Shown: positions 1-9,200 of the stretch, piece after piece
Layout of the letters: every line of letters begins with the position of its first letter
Numbering within the stretch: position 1 is the stretch's first letter
Assembly: GCA_964449305.1 (NCBI GenBank)
Contig: CAYUYM010000067.1
Location: forward strand, 1-16,110
DNA: 16,110 nt
Direction: 5' to 3'
Source of the DNA: CAYUYM01 sp964449305
GTDB lineage: Bacteria; Bacteroidota; Ignavibacteria; SZUA-365; CAYQST01
Notes under the pieces: generated by a model
What the model saw: only the letters and a program-made list of their open reading frames with translations
What the model was told of the DNA's origin: nothing
Databases searched by the model: none
Program-made: the position numbers and the translations under genes

Positions 1-1
1 G

Positions 2-553
2 GTTCTTGTCATGGCCTTCCTACAGGCCGGCAAGCTCGGCTGGCTTGCGGATTCGATCCTGCGGTACTGGCCCATGCTGCTCGTGCTGCTCGGCTTCAAC
101 ATCCTCATGAAGAAACCGAAACCGAAGCCGAGGCTGGCCGATGCCATCGCCGCGGCGGAGGCGTCGTGCGACGACGCGGAGTTCGCGTCTGCCGAGCGGC
201 AGACCACCACCGAGAACACCATCGACTGCTTCGCGCTCTTCACGAGCATGGAGAAGGTGGTCCGCTCCCCGGCCTTTTCCGGCGGGGAGGCATCCGCCAT
301 CTTCGGGCAGCTGAAGGTGGACCTCGGCCTCGCCACGCCGACCACCGGCGACATGTTCCTGAAGGTGACCGCCATCTTCGGTGAAACGGTGATCCGCGTC
401 CCGACGAACTGGAACGTGTCCTACAACATCACCCCCGTCTTCGGCGGGGCGGAGGACATCCGCTCCACCTTCCACACGGCCTACCAGCCGTCCGCCCCCA
501 TGCTGCACATCACGGGGTCGGCCGTGTTCGGGGCCGTCAAACTCAAGAACTGA
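2..553 (+). CDS. LiaF-like membrane protein (5' truncated)
   Basis: The reading frame is open to the left edge, so the true start probably lies outside the window; the first in-frame ATG is at 11. Numbered from that Met, residues 15-33 (ILRYWPMLLVLLGFNILMK) form a membrane segment followed by a KPKPKPR stop-transfer stretch. The soluble C-terminal half (about 70-180) has four evenly spaced turns, AIFGQLKVDL, AIFGETVIRV, PVFGGAEDIR and AVFGAVKLKN. This is the pattern of the LiaF / 'cell wall-active antibiotics response' C-terminal domain. Family members usually have one or more further membrane helices before the one seen here, which supports truncation. LiaF proteins sense envelope stress by inhibiting a partner kinase in Firmicutes; in Bacteroidota-like bacteria the role is unknown. 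The gene ends 23 bases before the M14 peptidase gene and is probably co-transcribed with it. Confidence 0.8.
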   Translation, partial: VLVMAFLQAGKLGWLADSILRYWPMLLVLLGFNILMKKPKPKPRLADAIAAAEASCDDAEFASAERQTTTENTIDCFALFTSMEKVVRSPAFSGGEASAIFGQLKVDLGLATPTTGDMFLKVTAIFGETVIRVPTNWNVSYNITPVFGGAEDIRSTFHTAYQPSAPMLHITGSAVFGAVKLKN

Positions 554-576
554 CCCCGTCCCAACCCGGTGCCACC

Positions 577-2421
577 ATGCGCGTTTCCTTCGCACCCCGA
601 TTTCTCCTTCTTGCAGTTCTCACAGCATTTGCCGGCGTCATGCCGGCATTTGCGCAACAGGCGGAGGACTGGCGCACCGAGTACGAGATCTCCGGCTGTG
701 TCGCCTCGCCCGACTACGCGCACACGCTCGACTACTGCCGGCGCCTCGCCGTTGCGTCACCCATGATCCGCATGCTGAGCATGGGCATCACGCCCCAGGG
801 CAGGAACATCCCCCTCCTCGTCGTGTCGAAGGACAGCCTCACCACCTTCGAATCCGTCCGCAACGGTCAGCGGCCCGTCGTGCTCATCCAGGCGGGCATC
901 CATGCCGGGGAGATCGACGGCAAGGATGCCGGGCTCATGCTGCTGCGCGACATCGCCATCACCGGCTCCCTCAGGCACCTCGTCGACAACGTCATCATCC
1001 TCTTCCTGCCCATCTTCAACCTTGACGGCCACGAACGACGCGGGCCGTACAACCGCATCAATCAGAACGGGCCGGTGGAGACAGGCTGGCGCGTGACGGC
1101 GAACAACCTCAACCTCAACCGCGACTTCATGAAGGCCGATGCCCCGGAGATGCGCGCATGGCTGCGGATGGTGCATCAGTGGGAGCCCGATCTCATCGTC
1201 GACATTCATGTGACCGACGGCATCGATTTCCAGTACAACCTCACCTACTCGATGGAGATGTATGACAATGCCGCGCCGGAGATCGTCGCCTGGCAGAAGA
1301 CGCTCGAAAAGGCGCTCATCGCCGGCATGAAACGGCAGGGCGACCCCATCGTGCCCTACGTCATCACGCGGGAGGACAACGATCTTTCGTCGGGCCTGCT
1401 CTCCTACGCCGCGCCGCCACGCTTCAGCACGGGCTATGCGGCCGTGCGCAACCGCGCCGCCATTCTCGTGGAGACGCACATGCTCAAACCCTACAAGGAT
1501 CGCGTCACCGCCACCCTGCGCCTGCTGACCGGGCTGCTCACGCATGTCAACGCCGATCCCGCCGCCCTGCGCTCGGCTACGCACACGGCCGACTCCCTCA
1601 CCGCGCGCTTGTTCACCTCCTCCTCCAACGCGCCCTTCACCCTGCGCTATCGCAACACCTTCACCAACCCGCAGACCATCGAGTTCCAGGGCTATGAGAT
1701 GGAGCGCCGCCCGGGAGCCGTGTCGGGGGGCGCGCATCCGGTGTGGGACCATTCCCGCCCCACCACCGTGCGCGTGCCATACTGGACCACCCTTGAGCCA
1801 CAATCCGTTGTGCGCCCACCGGTGGCTTACATCATCCCCAACGAGTGGAACGAGGTGCTGTCGATCCTCACGCTCCATGGCGTCACCATCGAGCGCCTTG
1901 CAGACACGGTGTCGCTTCCCGTGGAGCGCTACCAGTTGAGCGAGCCCGTCTGGCAGACACGGTCCTACGAGGGGCGCCACCCCCTGCGCGTGAAGGTCGC
2001 CACACGCCTCGACACCGTGCGCTACCCCAAGGGCACGATGGTGGTGCGGCTGGACCAGCCCAAGGCGCGCATCGCCATCCACCTCCTCGAACCCGACGGC
2101 CCGGACTCCTTCCTCGGCTGGGGCTTCATGGATGCCATCTTCGAGCAGAAGGAGTATTTCGAGGAATACGTGATGGAGCCGGTCGCCGCCGGCATGCTCG
2201 CCCGCGATCCGGCGCTGAAGGCGGAGTTCGACGCACGGCTCGCGACCGACACCACCTTCGCCCGCACGCCGCGCGCCCGCCTGCAGTTCTTCTACGAACG
2301 GTCACCCTGGGCCGATCCCATGCTCGGCGTCTATCCGATCGCGCGATTTGTGCGTGCCGACGGGCTGCCCTCCGTGAGCGAACAGGAATTCCGGCGCCTG
2401 AACCAGCCAAGGAAGAAATGA
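577..2421 (+). CDS. Secreted M14-family zinc carboxypeptidase
   Basis: This 614-residue protein starts with a classic signal peptide (about 1-26, ending PAFA before QQ), so it acts in the periplasm or outside the cell. The M14 zinc-site residues are all visible: H109-AG-E112 (HxxE), an NRD motif at 181-183 that would bind the substrate carboxylate, H211 in VDIHVTDG, and E299 in ILVETHML as the likely general base. The order and spacing match carboxypeptidase A-type folds. An extra C-terminal part of roughly 290 residues follows the catalytic domain; I do not recognise it beyond its presence in large bacterial M14 proteins. There is no T9SS tail. The reaction would be release of C-terminal residues from peptides, or possibly trimming of cell-wall peptides. 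No Shine-Dalgarno precedes the ATG, but the signal peptide fixes the start. The stop is 4 bases before the next gene. Confidence 0.93.
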   Translation: MRVSFAPRFLLLAVLTAFAGVMPAFAQQAEDWRTEYEISGCVASPDYAHTLDYCRRLAVASPMIRMLSMGITPQGRNIPLLVVSKDSLTTFESVRNGQRPVVLIQAGIHAGEIDGKDAGLMLLRDIAITGSLRHLVDNVIILFLPIFNLDGHERRGPYNRINQNGPVETGWRVTANNLNLNRDFMKADAPEMRAWLRMVHQWEPDLIVDIHVTDGIDFQYNLTYSMEMYDNAAPEIVAWQKTLEKALIAGMKRQGDPIVPYVITREDNDLSSGLLSYAAPPRFSTGYAAVRNRAAILVETHMLKPYKDRVTATLRLLTGLLTHVNADPAALRSATHTADSLTARLFTSSSNAPFTLRYRNTFTNPQTIEFQGYEMERRPGAVSGGAHPVWDHSRPTTVRVPYWTTLEPQSVVRPPVAYIIPNEWNEVLSILTLHGVTIERLADTVSLPVERYQLSEPVWQTRSYEGRHPLRVKVATRLDTVRYPKGTMVVRLDQPKARIAIHLLEPDGPDSFLGWGFMDAIFEQKEYFEEYVMEPVAAGMLARDPALKAEFDARLATDTTFARTPRARLQFFYERSPWADPMLGVYPIARFVRADGLPSVSEQEFRRLNQPRKK

Positions 2422-2425
2422 CGCG

Positions 2426-3664
2426 ATGACGCCGCAGGAAAAGAAACGCATCGGACTGGTCATCGCCGGCGTCGTGGTCGGGGGCAACCTCATCGGCGCC
2501 TTCTTCGTCTCGCTGCACTCGGGCGACTGGAACCATGTCACATCCCTGCTCGTCGTCTTCGCCATCATTGCGTTCATCGCCTGGCGGCAGCGCGAGAGCT
2601 TTGAGCGCCAGCGGCGGCAGTACCTGGACCGTTTCGAGGCGACACACCAGAACGTGGAGCTGGGGGACGCGGCGCTCTTCTCCCTCACCTGGAGCCGCGA
2701 GATCTACCGCAACATTCCGCACGACCGCAAGCAGCTCGTCAAGCAGTCGGCCATCCTCATCGGCATCGGCCTCGGCGTGGAGCTGCTGTCCGTGGGCTAC
2801 GAGAACTTCCTCGTGGTGCTGCTCACGGGCCTGCTCGTGTTCTCCGGCGTGAACCTCCTCCTGTGGGTCGCGACCACCGAGCGCTCGCAGAAGGACCAGC
2901 TCGCCTTCGAGCTGGAGGCGGCACGGAAGATCCAGTTCAGCCTCATGCCATCGGCGCCCCCGGCCATTCCCGGCCTCGAGATCGCCGGCCGCTGCATCCC
3001 GGCGCTCAACGTGGGGGGCGACATGTTCGACTACCTCGCAACCGCGGATGCGGATCCGGCCATCGCCGTGGCGGATGTCGCGGGCAAGGGCATGGATGCC
3101 GCGATGACGGCGATCTTCACCTCAGGTGCGCTTGTGGCGGAGATGAACCACGAGTCCGATCCCGCCCGCGTGATGGAGGCGCTCAACGCCGCCATCCGAT
3201 CGCGCAACATGCGGCAGCGTTTCGTCTCGCTCCTCCTCGCCGTGTGGAATGCCGGCGAGCGGCGCCTGGTCATGGTGAACGCCGGCCAATCCCGCCCCCT
3301 CCGCTGGCGCCGCGGCGCGGTGGAGATGCTCATGCAGGAGGGCGCCCACTTCCCGCTCGGGATCGTGGAGGCCCCGGGGTATGCGGCACACAGCGTGCCC
3401 TGCGAGGAGGGCGACGTCCTGCTCTTCCACACGGACGGTGTGAGCGAGGCCATGAACGCCACGCGCGAGGTGTATGGGGACGAGCGCATTCAGACGGCCC
3501 TGGCAGAGCTCTGCGCCGGTGGCGCATCCACACAGACCATCCTCGAGTCGCTCCTCCAGCGCATCAACACCCACGCCGGCGCCGCGGAGCAGCACGACGA
3601 CATCACCCTGGTGGTTGTGAGGATCGGATCCGCAGGTCAGGAGACCGCGGGGACGGCGACGTGA
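2426..3664 (+). CDS. Membrane-bound PP2C/SpoIIE-type serine phosphatase (RsbU-like)
   Basis: The protein has 412 residues. Four hydrophobic segments (about 9-30, 37-53, 106-124, 127-148) come first and are followed by a linker with the RsbU-type signature ARKIQFSLMP (166-175). The catalytic domain spans about 180-400 with the metal-binding motifs of PP2C phosphatases: GGD at 197-199, VADVAGKG at 215-222, TDGVSEAMN at 336-344 and the final DD at 391-392. The family dephosphorylates phosphoserine on anti-sigma-factor antagonists and so drives partner-switching responses; no antagonist or anti-sigma gene is in view. An AGGAAG sequence 10 bases ahead of the ATG is the clearest Shine-Dalgarno in the window, and it overlaps the end of the peptidase gene, so translational coupling is likely. 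The last 28 bases overlap the convergent histidine kinase gene. Confidence 0.92.
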   Translation: MTPQEKKRIGLVIAGVVVGGNLIGAFFVSLHSGDWNHVTSLLVVFAIIAFIAWRQRESFERQRRQYLDRFEATHQNVELGDAALFSLTWSREIYRNIPHDRKQLVKQSAILIGIGLGVELLSVGYENFLVVLLTGLLVFSGVNLLLWVATTERSQKDQLAFELEAARKIQFSLMPSAPPAIPGLEIAGRCIPALNVGGDMFDYLATADADPAIAVADVAGKGMDAAMTAIFTSGALVAEMNHESDPARVMEALNAAIRSRNMRQRFVSLLLAVWNAGERRLVMVNAGQSRPLRWRRGAVEMLMQEGAHFPLGIVEAPGYAAHSVPCEEGDVLLFHTDGVSEAMNATREVYGDERIQTALAELCAGGASTQTILESLLQRINTHAGAAEQHDDITLVVVRIGSAGQETAGTAT

Positions 3665-4779
3665 AACACCGTCTGTGTTGACGGGGTCGACTCGAACCAG
3701 ACACGGCCGCGGAGATAGCGCTCGGTGAGCAGACGCACGCCGTAGGTCCCCAGCCCCCGACCCGCCCCCTTTGTCGAAAAGGACCGTTCGAACACCTGCA
3801 ACTGCACCTCGCGCGGCATCACGCCGGGATTGTGCACAGAGAACACCATCGCCCCGGAGGACGCCTCCCTACGGCATCGCAGCATGATGGAGGACCCCAC
3901 GGGAGAGGCCTCGAGGGCGTTCTTGATCAGGTTGCCCAGCACGCGTTCCAACAGGGTCCGATCCACCTGGATCACGACATCGGTTTCCGGGGGATCGGCG
4001 AGCACGATGCGCCCAACCGCCGCGGTGTGGTGCGACCAGAGCTCAGCCAGGCAGGTGACGAAGAAGCCGACGGTCACCATCTCCGGCCGGGGCACCAGCT
4101 CTCCGCGCTCGGCCTGGATCAACTCCTGCTGCACGCGGATCTCGCGGACCAGCCTGCGCGTGGCGGTCCCGATCTCACCGGCGATGGTGGGCTTCTCGAT
4201 CTCCTCCGAATACGGGAACACGGCCGCCAGACCCTCGATGATGCCCGCGGTGTTGAGCAGATCATGAAAGAAGATGCGTTCGAAGGCCGCCTTCCGTTTC
4301 TCACTGCTGATGTCCTGCAGGGCGAAGGTGATGAAGCGGCGGTCGTTCACCTCGATGGGAGACGCCCAGGCGCGGAATTCGAAGGATTCCATGCCCTCGC
4401 GCCCCTCCACCGTCAAGCGGCATTCCTGCGTGTCCAACCTGCCGTCGACAGATGCGAGCATGGCGAGCACGGCGCCACAGGTGGCGCACTTCCGGCCCGT
4501 GCCGCACCCCCCCGGCTCCGTGTCGGCGTGCATGCAGTGGAACGCCTCCCCCACGCGCAGGCCGATGATGTGGTCACAGCCCAGGGGTTCGAGGGCTTCC
4601 AGCGCATGCGTGTTGCACAGGAGGATCTGTCGCTCGAGGTTGAGGATGAAGGCCATGCCCGGATAGCCGTTGAGCAGATCCAGGACGTGGGGCTGGGATT
4701 GAAGAAATGCCGAGTCGGTCAATGCGACCTCGTGATCGACACGTTCGGCTGGCGCGAAGAATGTGTGCTGCACGCTCAT
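3637..4779 (-). CDS. Soluble PAS-domain sensor histidine kinase with Cys/His-rich sensor loop
   Basis: This 380-residue protein has no membrane segment or signal peptide, so it is cytoplasmic. A PAS-like domain covers about 30-158 and contains a Cys/His cluster (H81, C82, H84, C92, C98, C101). The phospho-acceptor region is FFHDLLNTAG with H172 the likely site of autophosphorylation. The ATPase domain shows the N box N283-LIK-N287, an NPG at 317-319 in place of the usual DxG, the F-box-like ERSFSTK (331-337) and the G2 loop GRGLGTYG (341-348). From memory, this pairing of a GCGT...CxxCG PAS domain with an RSFSTKG/GRGLGTY ATPase recurs in environmental sensor kinases. No response regulator lies next to it, so it is an orphan in this window. 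It is separated from the glycosyltransferase gene upstream by 207 bases that hold its own candidate promoter. Confidence 0.9.
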   Translation of the reverse strand: MSVQHTFFAPAERVDHEVALTDSAFLQSQPHVLDLLNGYPGMAFILNLERQILLCNTHALEALEPLGCDHIIGLRVGEAFHCMHADTEPGGCGTGRKCATCGAVLAMLASVDGRLDTQECRLTVEGREGMESFEFRAWASPIEVNDRRFITFALQDISSEKRKAAFERIFFHDLLNTAGIIEGLAAVFPYSEEIEKPTIAGEIGTATRRLVREIRVQQELIQAERGELVPRPEMVTVGFFVTCLAELWSHHTAAVGRIVLADPPETDVVIQVDRTLLERVLGNLIKNALEASPVGSSIMLRCRREASSGAMVFSVHNPGVMPREVQLQVFERSFSTKGAGRGLGTYGVRLLTERYLRGRVWFESTPSTQTVFHVAVPAVS

Positions 4780-4986
4780 GGGGGCACCGGAAGCGGGTGG
4801 TCAGGAATGACGACGAACGGCGTGAAACTACGGAATGAATTCGGAAAATTCAATCACCATTCGCGCATGGAACGACCCCTTCAACCCAGTACACCAATGA
4901 CCCGCCTTCGTGGCTTCGTCCTTCCCGCCGTCCCCGTTCCTCTCGCACCGTCTGTCCTCAGCCAACCTGATGCCTTCACCAGCCCA
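4780..4986. other. Intergenic region between the glycosyltransferase and kinase genes
   Basis: The 207 bases contain no credible gene. The kinase-proximal third is noticeably AT-richer than its surroundings (around 4825-4860) and carries the candidate promoter listed separately. I see no convincing hairpin-plus-T-tract terminator for the glycosyltransferase transcript on the minus strand. Confidence 0.6.
4823..4853 (-). promoter_or_regulatory. Candidate Bacteroidota-type promoter for the histidine kinase
   Basis: Read on the minus strand, TTG (4851-4853) is followed after exactly 20 bases by TAGTTTCA (4823-4830), which matches four of the six fixed positions of the Bacteroidota -7 box TAnnTTTG. 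It would give a leader of roughly 35-40 bases before the kinase ATG. The spacing equals that of the better promoter ahead of the isomerase gene at 15076-15106. It is a sequence match only. Confidence 0.4.
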
Positions 4987-6252
4987 TCACGCCTCCGGCG
5001 TCTGGAAACGGACCGTCTTGTCCCACGTCTGTTTCTGTCGGCGGATCGTGTCGAACCAGAAGGCGCGTGCCACGATGAACATCCACAACTGACAGTAGGT
5101 GAAGTACATGATCCCGATGATGAAGAGGGCGGACAGCCGGTCCTCGCCGTCGTAGGCCAGGGCGAGCATGATCTCCGCGAAGAAGAGCGCCACGGCGATG
5201 ATCCACACCATGGTGTAGGGACCGGGAAGGGTGATGACCACCACGTTCGTCAGTGCAAGCACGAAGAGGACGTCGGAGATGATGATGGCGAAAAAGAACA
5301 CATAGTAGAGCGCCAGGGAATACGCGATCTCGAAGCGCAGCTTCCTGCTCTCCAACTCCCGGCGCATGCGGAAGAACTTCTTCGACACATAGTTGTTCCC
5401 ACGCACCCAGCGCGTCCGCTGCCGGATCCACACGCTCCAGGTCTCCGGCTCCTGTTCCCAGGTGACGGCGTAGGGGATGATCTTGATCTTCCACTTCCGG
5501 ATGTACATGCGGATGCTGAATTCCGAATCCTCGGTGATGGCGTCCTCGTCCCACCCGTGGAGTTCCCCGATGATGTGCTTGTGGATCACGTAGTTGGTGC
5601 CGGGAAGCGTGGCGATACCCAGCAGCTTCCAGCGCCCCGCCTGGAGGATGGACTGGAAGCTCAACGTCTCGATGTTGATGAAGCGTGTCAGCAGGTTGCG
5701 CTTCTTGTTCACCGTGCGGAACTTCCCGATCACCGCCCCCAGCCCGGGATGGAGCAGCAGCTGCGCCATGAGGTACCTGAGCGCCGGCGGCTCCGGCGTG
5801 TTGTCGGCATCGTACACGGCGATGTAGTCCGAGCGCGCCACCTTGACGCCGAGGTTCAGCGCGCGACTCTTGCCCTTCCCGCCCTCGCCGCGCGGCACAT
5901 CGTAGAGCACCACGCGTTCGTCACGCCCCGCCCAGTCCGCGACGATGTCGCGCGTCGCATCGGTGGAGCCGTCGTTGATGATGATCACCTCGAGGCGGTC
6001 GCGCGGGTAGTCCAGCGCCAGCATGGCCTCGATCGTGCGGCCGATCACCACCTCCTCGTTGTGCGCGGGGACGAGGATCGACACCGAGGGCCAGTCGAAG
6101 CTCATGCCATCCACATCGCGCTGCTCGCGCCGCGAGGCAAGGTGGTGGAAGAAGCCGGCCAGCGTGAGGATGAGCTGCCAGGCGATCATGAACCAGATGA
6201 GGATGACCGAGACAAGAAAGATGATGGACAGATCGAGTTCGAGTGAGGGCAT
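4987..6252 (-). CDS. Processive membrane glycosyltransferase, family 2 (PgaC/YdaM-like polysaccharide synthase)
   Basis: The 421-residue protein has an N-terminal membrane segment (about 8-34), a cytoplasmic GT-A catalytic domain (about 55-285) and three or four C-terminal membrane segments (about 307-339, 348-368, 375-399). The catalytic signature of processive inverting synthases is complete: VPAHNE (61-66), NDGST (93-97), DAD (148-150), TED (240-242) and QRTRW (278-282). The layout and length match PgaC/IcaA (poly-N-acetylglucosamine synthase) and YdaM of Bacillus subtilis, and are shorter than BcsA; no PilZ domain is visible. It would polymerise a nucleotide-sugar into a polysaccharide and push it across the inner membrane; the sugar cannot be read from the sequence. 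Its start lies 45 bases after the stop of the DUF2334 gene, so the two are probably co-transcribed and act together. There is no clear Shine-Dalgarno. Confidence 0.9.
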   Translation of the reverse strand: MPSLELDLSIIFLVSVILIWFMIAWQLILTLAGFFHHLASRREQRDVDGMSFDWPSVSILVPAHNEEVVIGRTIEAMLALDYPRDRLEVIIINDGSTDATRDIVADWAGRDERVVLYDVPRGEGGKGKSRALNLGVKVARSDYIAVYDADNTPEPPALRYLMAQLLLHPGLGAVIGKFRTVNKKRNLLTRFINIETLSFQSILQAGRWKLLGIATLPGTNYVIHKHIIGELHGWDEDAITEDSEFSIRMYIRKWKIKIIPYAVTWEQEPETWSVWIRQRTRWVRGNNYVSKKFFRMRRELESRKLRFEIAYSLALYYVFFFAIIISDVLFVLALTNVVVITLPGPYTMVWIIAVALFFAEIMLALAYDGEDRLSALFIIGIMYFTYCQLWMFIVARAFWFDTIRRQKQTWDKTVRFQTPEA

Positions 6253-6297
6253 GATACGGTGCGGGTGGTGGATTGGGGATGAATAGGGGAACGCGCG

Positions 6298-9200
6298 TCA
6301 GGCCGCATGCAGCGGGCGGCGGCGTTGGATGCGGACGACAAGCCAGAAGGCCGCGAGCACGCTCACGGCGAGCGCACCAAAGACCACGATGAGGGAGGAG
6401 GAGAGCAGGCTCGTGAGGTTCACCCCGTAGGACACGGTGCTCTGCGTCACCATGCGGACATCGTGCCTGCCGGTGGGGAGCATCACGCTGAAACGGTCGT
6501 GCCCCTTCATCACCTGGAGCGGCGTCTCCACGCCGTCGACAAACAGGGACAGGGGCTCCTTGTTGATCGCGACCAGGCAGCGTGTGCCCGTCTCATAGCC
6601 GAAGGTGATGCTGCGATCGTCGCCCGCTTCATACAACAGGTTCGCGGTGATGGAGACGATGCTTGCCTTGAGCTGGTCGGTGGAGAAGGCGTTCTCCTGC
6701 GGATCGAGGATCACCGTGTGCTCGCCGGCCGGGATGAGGAAGCGCCCGTCGGCCACGGCGGTCTTGATCTGCCCGTCGAGAAGGATGACGGGATGCGTGT
6801 CCCCCAGTTGCAGGGCCACGGACACCGGCGAGATGACGCGGTAGCCGCCGTCGATGTGCTCGAGGCGCGCCATGCCCGCAGCGGCATGCGCCAGCAGCGG
6901 GAAATCCTGCGGGTTGATGCTCGACTCGGCATAGGTCAGCACACGGTCGGTGAGCGTCGAGGTCACCGCCATGAGCATCATCGCCTCCGTGCCCGTCTGG
7001 ATCAGCGTGGGGAAGCGTGTGGGCTTGTCGGGCTGGCGGAAGGAGAGGATGTTGAGATCGAGACCAAAGTCGTTGCCCACGAGCCCGCGGTATTGCGCGG
7101 CGATGCGCTCGTAGCGGCGCGGATCCTCCGACCAGCGCGCCATGGGATCCTCCACGATGAGCGTGAAGCGATGGTCGCGGCGCAGGGCGATGATGCGCTC
7201 CATGTCCACCGCCTGCGAACGACGCAGCTCGGGCGAGCCGAGATTGTCGAGCATGGTGATGAGCACATCGAAACCCGGCCGCGCGGCACGCAGCCGCTCC
7301 CCGATCTCGAGCAGCCTGCGGTTCACCTCGACCATCCGGTCCACCCGCCAGTCCTCGAACGCCATCCATGCGGTGGCGTTGCGCTTCCAGAACCATGGTG
7401 ACGCCGGATCGAGCAGCGACGCCGGGTCGAAGCCGTGCATGGCGCGGAATCTGGTGCGCGCCGACGGGTGCATCGGCGTCAGATGCTTCGGCTCCTCGGG
7501 GCCGCCCACGCCGGATTCGAAATACGCCTCGCCGAAATTGACGCCGTCGAAATCGAGGCGCCTCAGAAAGCTCTCGTAGTCGGCGCACATCGCATCAAGG
7601 CAGGCGGGCTCGGTCATCGCCATCGGATAGCGCCACGACGGGCGCGCATCGTTCCCATCGAACGACTTCTCGCGCCACTCGGGATGGAGCAGCCAGAACT
7701 GCTGCGACACCTGCGGCGGCTCGATCCATGCATACACCAGGATGCCATTGGCATGGCACAGCTCGATGAGCCGGGCATAATCGTACGTGAACTTCGGGTA
7801 GAAATGCCATGCGGCGGCATGGATCGCCCGCACGCCGTTGGCGGCCCAGCGCTTGACGAGATCCTCCACGCTGTAGGTGCCACGATACCCGGGATCGAAG
7901 TAGAGCTCGAGGGCATCGCGCCGCAGCACGGGCTGGAGGTGCATGAACTGACGGACATACTCCACAATGAACGGGAAGCGGCTGAAGCCGGCGTCGCTCT
8001 CCGGATCGAAGCGGCAGCCGAAGTAGAGAAAGCCCCCGCTGCCGAAGCGCCGCCCGATCACGAGCGGGGCCTCCGTCTCGTCGTCGCTGGCGAACACCTC
8101 GTCGTCGTCGTGCACCTCGAACTTCATGAACGGCGCCGGGGACCGCCATTCCAGGCTCTCATCGGGATGGATCCTGTCCCGGATGCGGGACACGGGCACG
8201 GTGGCTCCGGTGTGGCGGATGCCCAGCTCGGTGGAGAACTCGGATTTCTCGTCGGTGATGCAGTGGCCGCCCGCGCGCACCCACTCGATGATGGCGCTGA
8301 AACGCGCGTCGGTGAGCTTCTCGACGGATGCGCCCGGTGCGATGATGAGGGTGTAGTGGCCGAACGGCGCATTTCCCGTCACGTGCAGCGTGTCCACCGG
8401 GATCGACACCACGCGGAAGGCGTTCAGGAAACTCTGCTGATCCAGCATGCCGCCGCCGGTGAGCGTCGAATCCCAGAGCACGGCGACACGAGCCTCATGC
8501 CGCTCAAGCTTCTCGGGGAACAGTGTCCGCCACACCTTGAGGAACCTGCGCTTCAAGCCCTCGAAGAATCCCACGGACCGGTCATGGACCTCCGTCGGTG
8601 TGAGGAAGAGGATCTGCCCGTCCTCCAGGGCATAGTCCTTCGTCACGGTGCCGGTGATGCGCTCGGGCGAGGTGGTGGTGGACACGATCCTGCCCTGGCG
8701 GTCGATCACGTATTCCCGCAGGTACTGGGCCTCCAGCGTCACCTGCACCGAGCCACAGCCGGTGAGGATGGCCTTGTCACGCAGCCGGACGCTGTTGGAG
8801 AAATCCTTCGGATCGATGTACGTGTACCCCATTTCCTTGATGCCGCGCACGAGGCGCGTGAGGTTCTCCGGCGCCACGAAGGAGTGGAAGAAGCACGACG
8901 CGAATCCGTCGCGCACGTGGAGGTTCGTTCTTGCGTACTCAAGGATGCTCGTCACCTGGTCGACAGAGAGCTGCGGGTCGTCCGGATCGTAGGGGATGTA
9001 GCCGAGGTTCTCCGGGATGAGCGTCTGCCCGTACATGTCGCGGGTGATGATGTACGGGAAGTACTGGCTGTGATCGGGGTCGTTGATCACCAGCCGCTGC
9101 TCCATCGCGGTGGAGAAGATCGATGCCGCGGCCTGATACGAGATGATGCTCCCGGTGTAATGGGGCGTCTCCCACATGACCGGGTAAATGCCGTTGCGGA

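Noticed and set aside
757..2082. 441-codon minus-strand frame
   Set aside because: It lies inside the M14 peptidase gene, whose plus-strand reading has all zinc-site residues.
3832..6246. 804-codon plus-strand frame crossing two genes
   Set aside because: It runs through the antisense of the kinase, the intergenic region and the glycosyltransferase, and its composition is low-complexity His/Asp/Arg-rich. No domain is visible.
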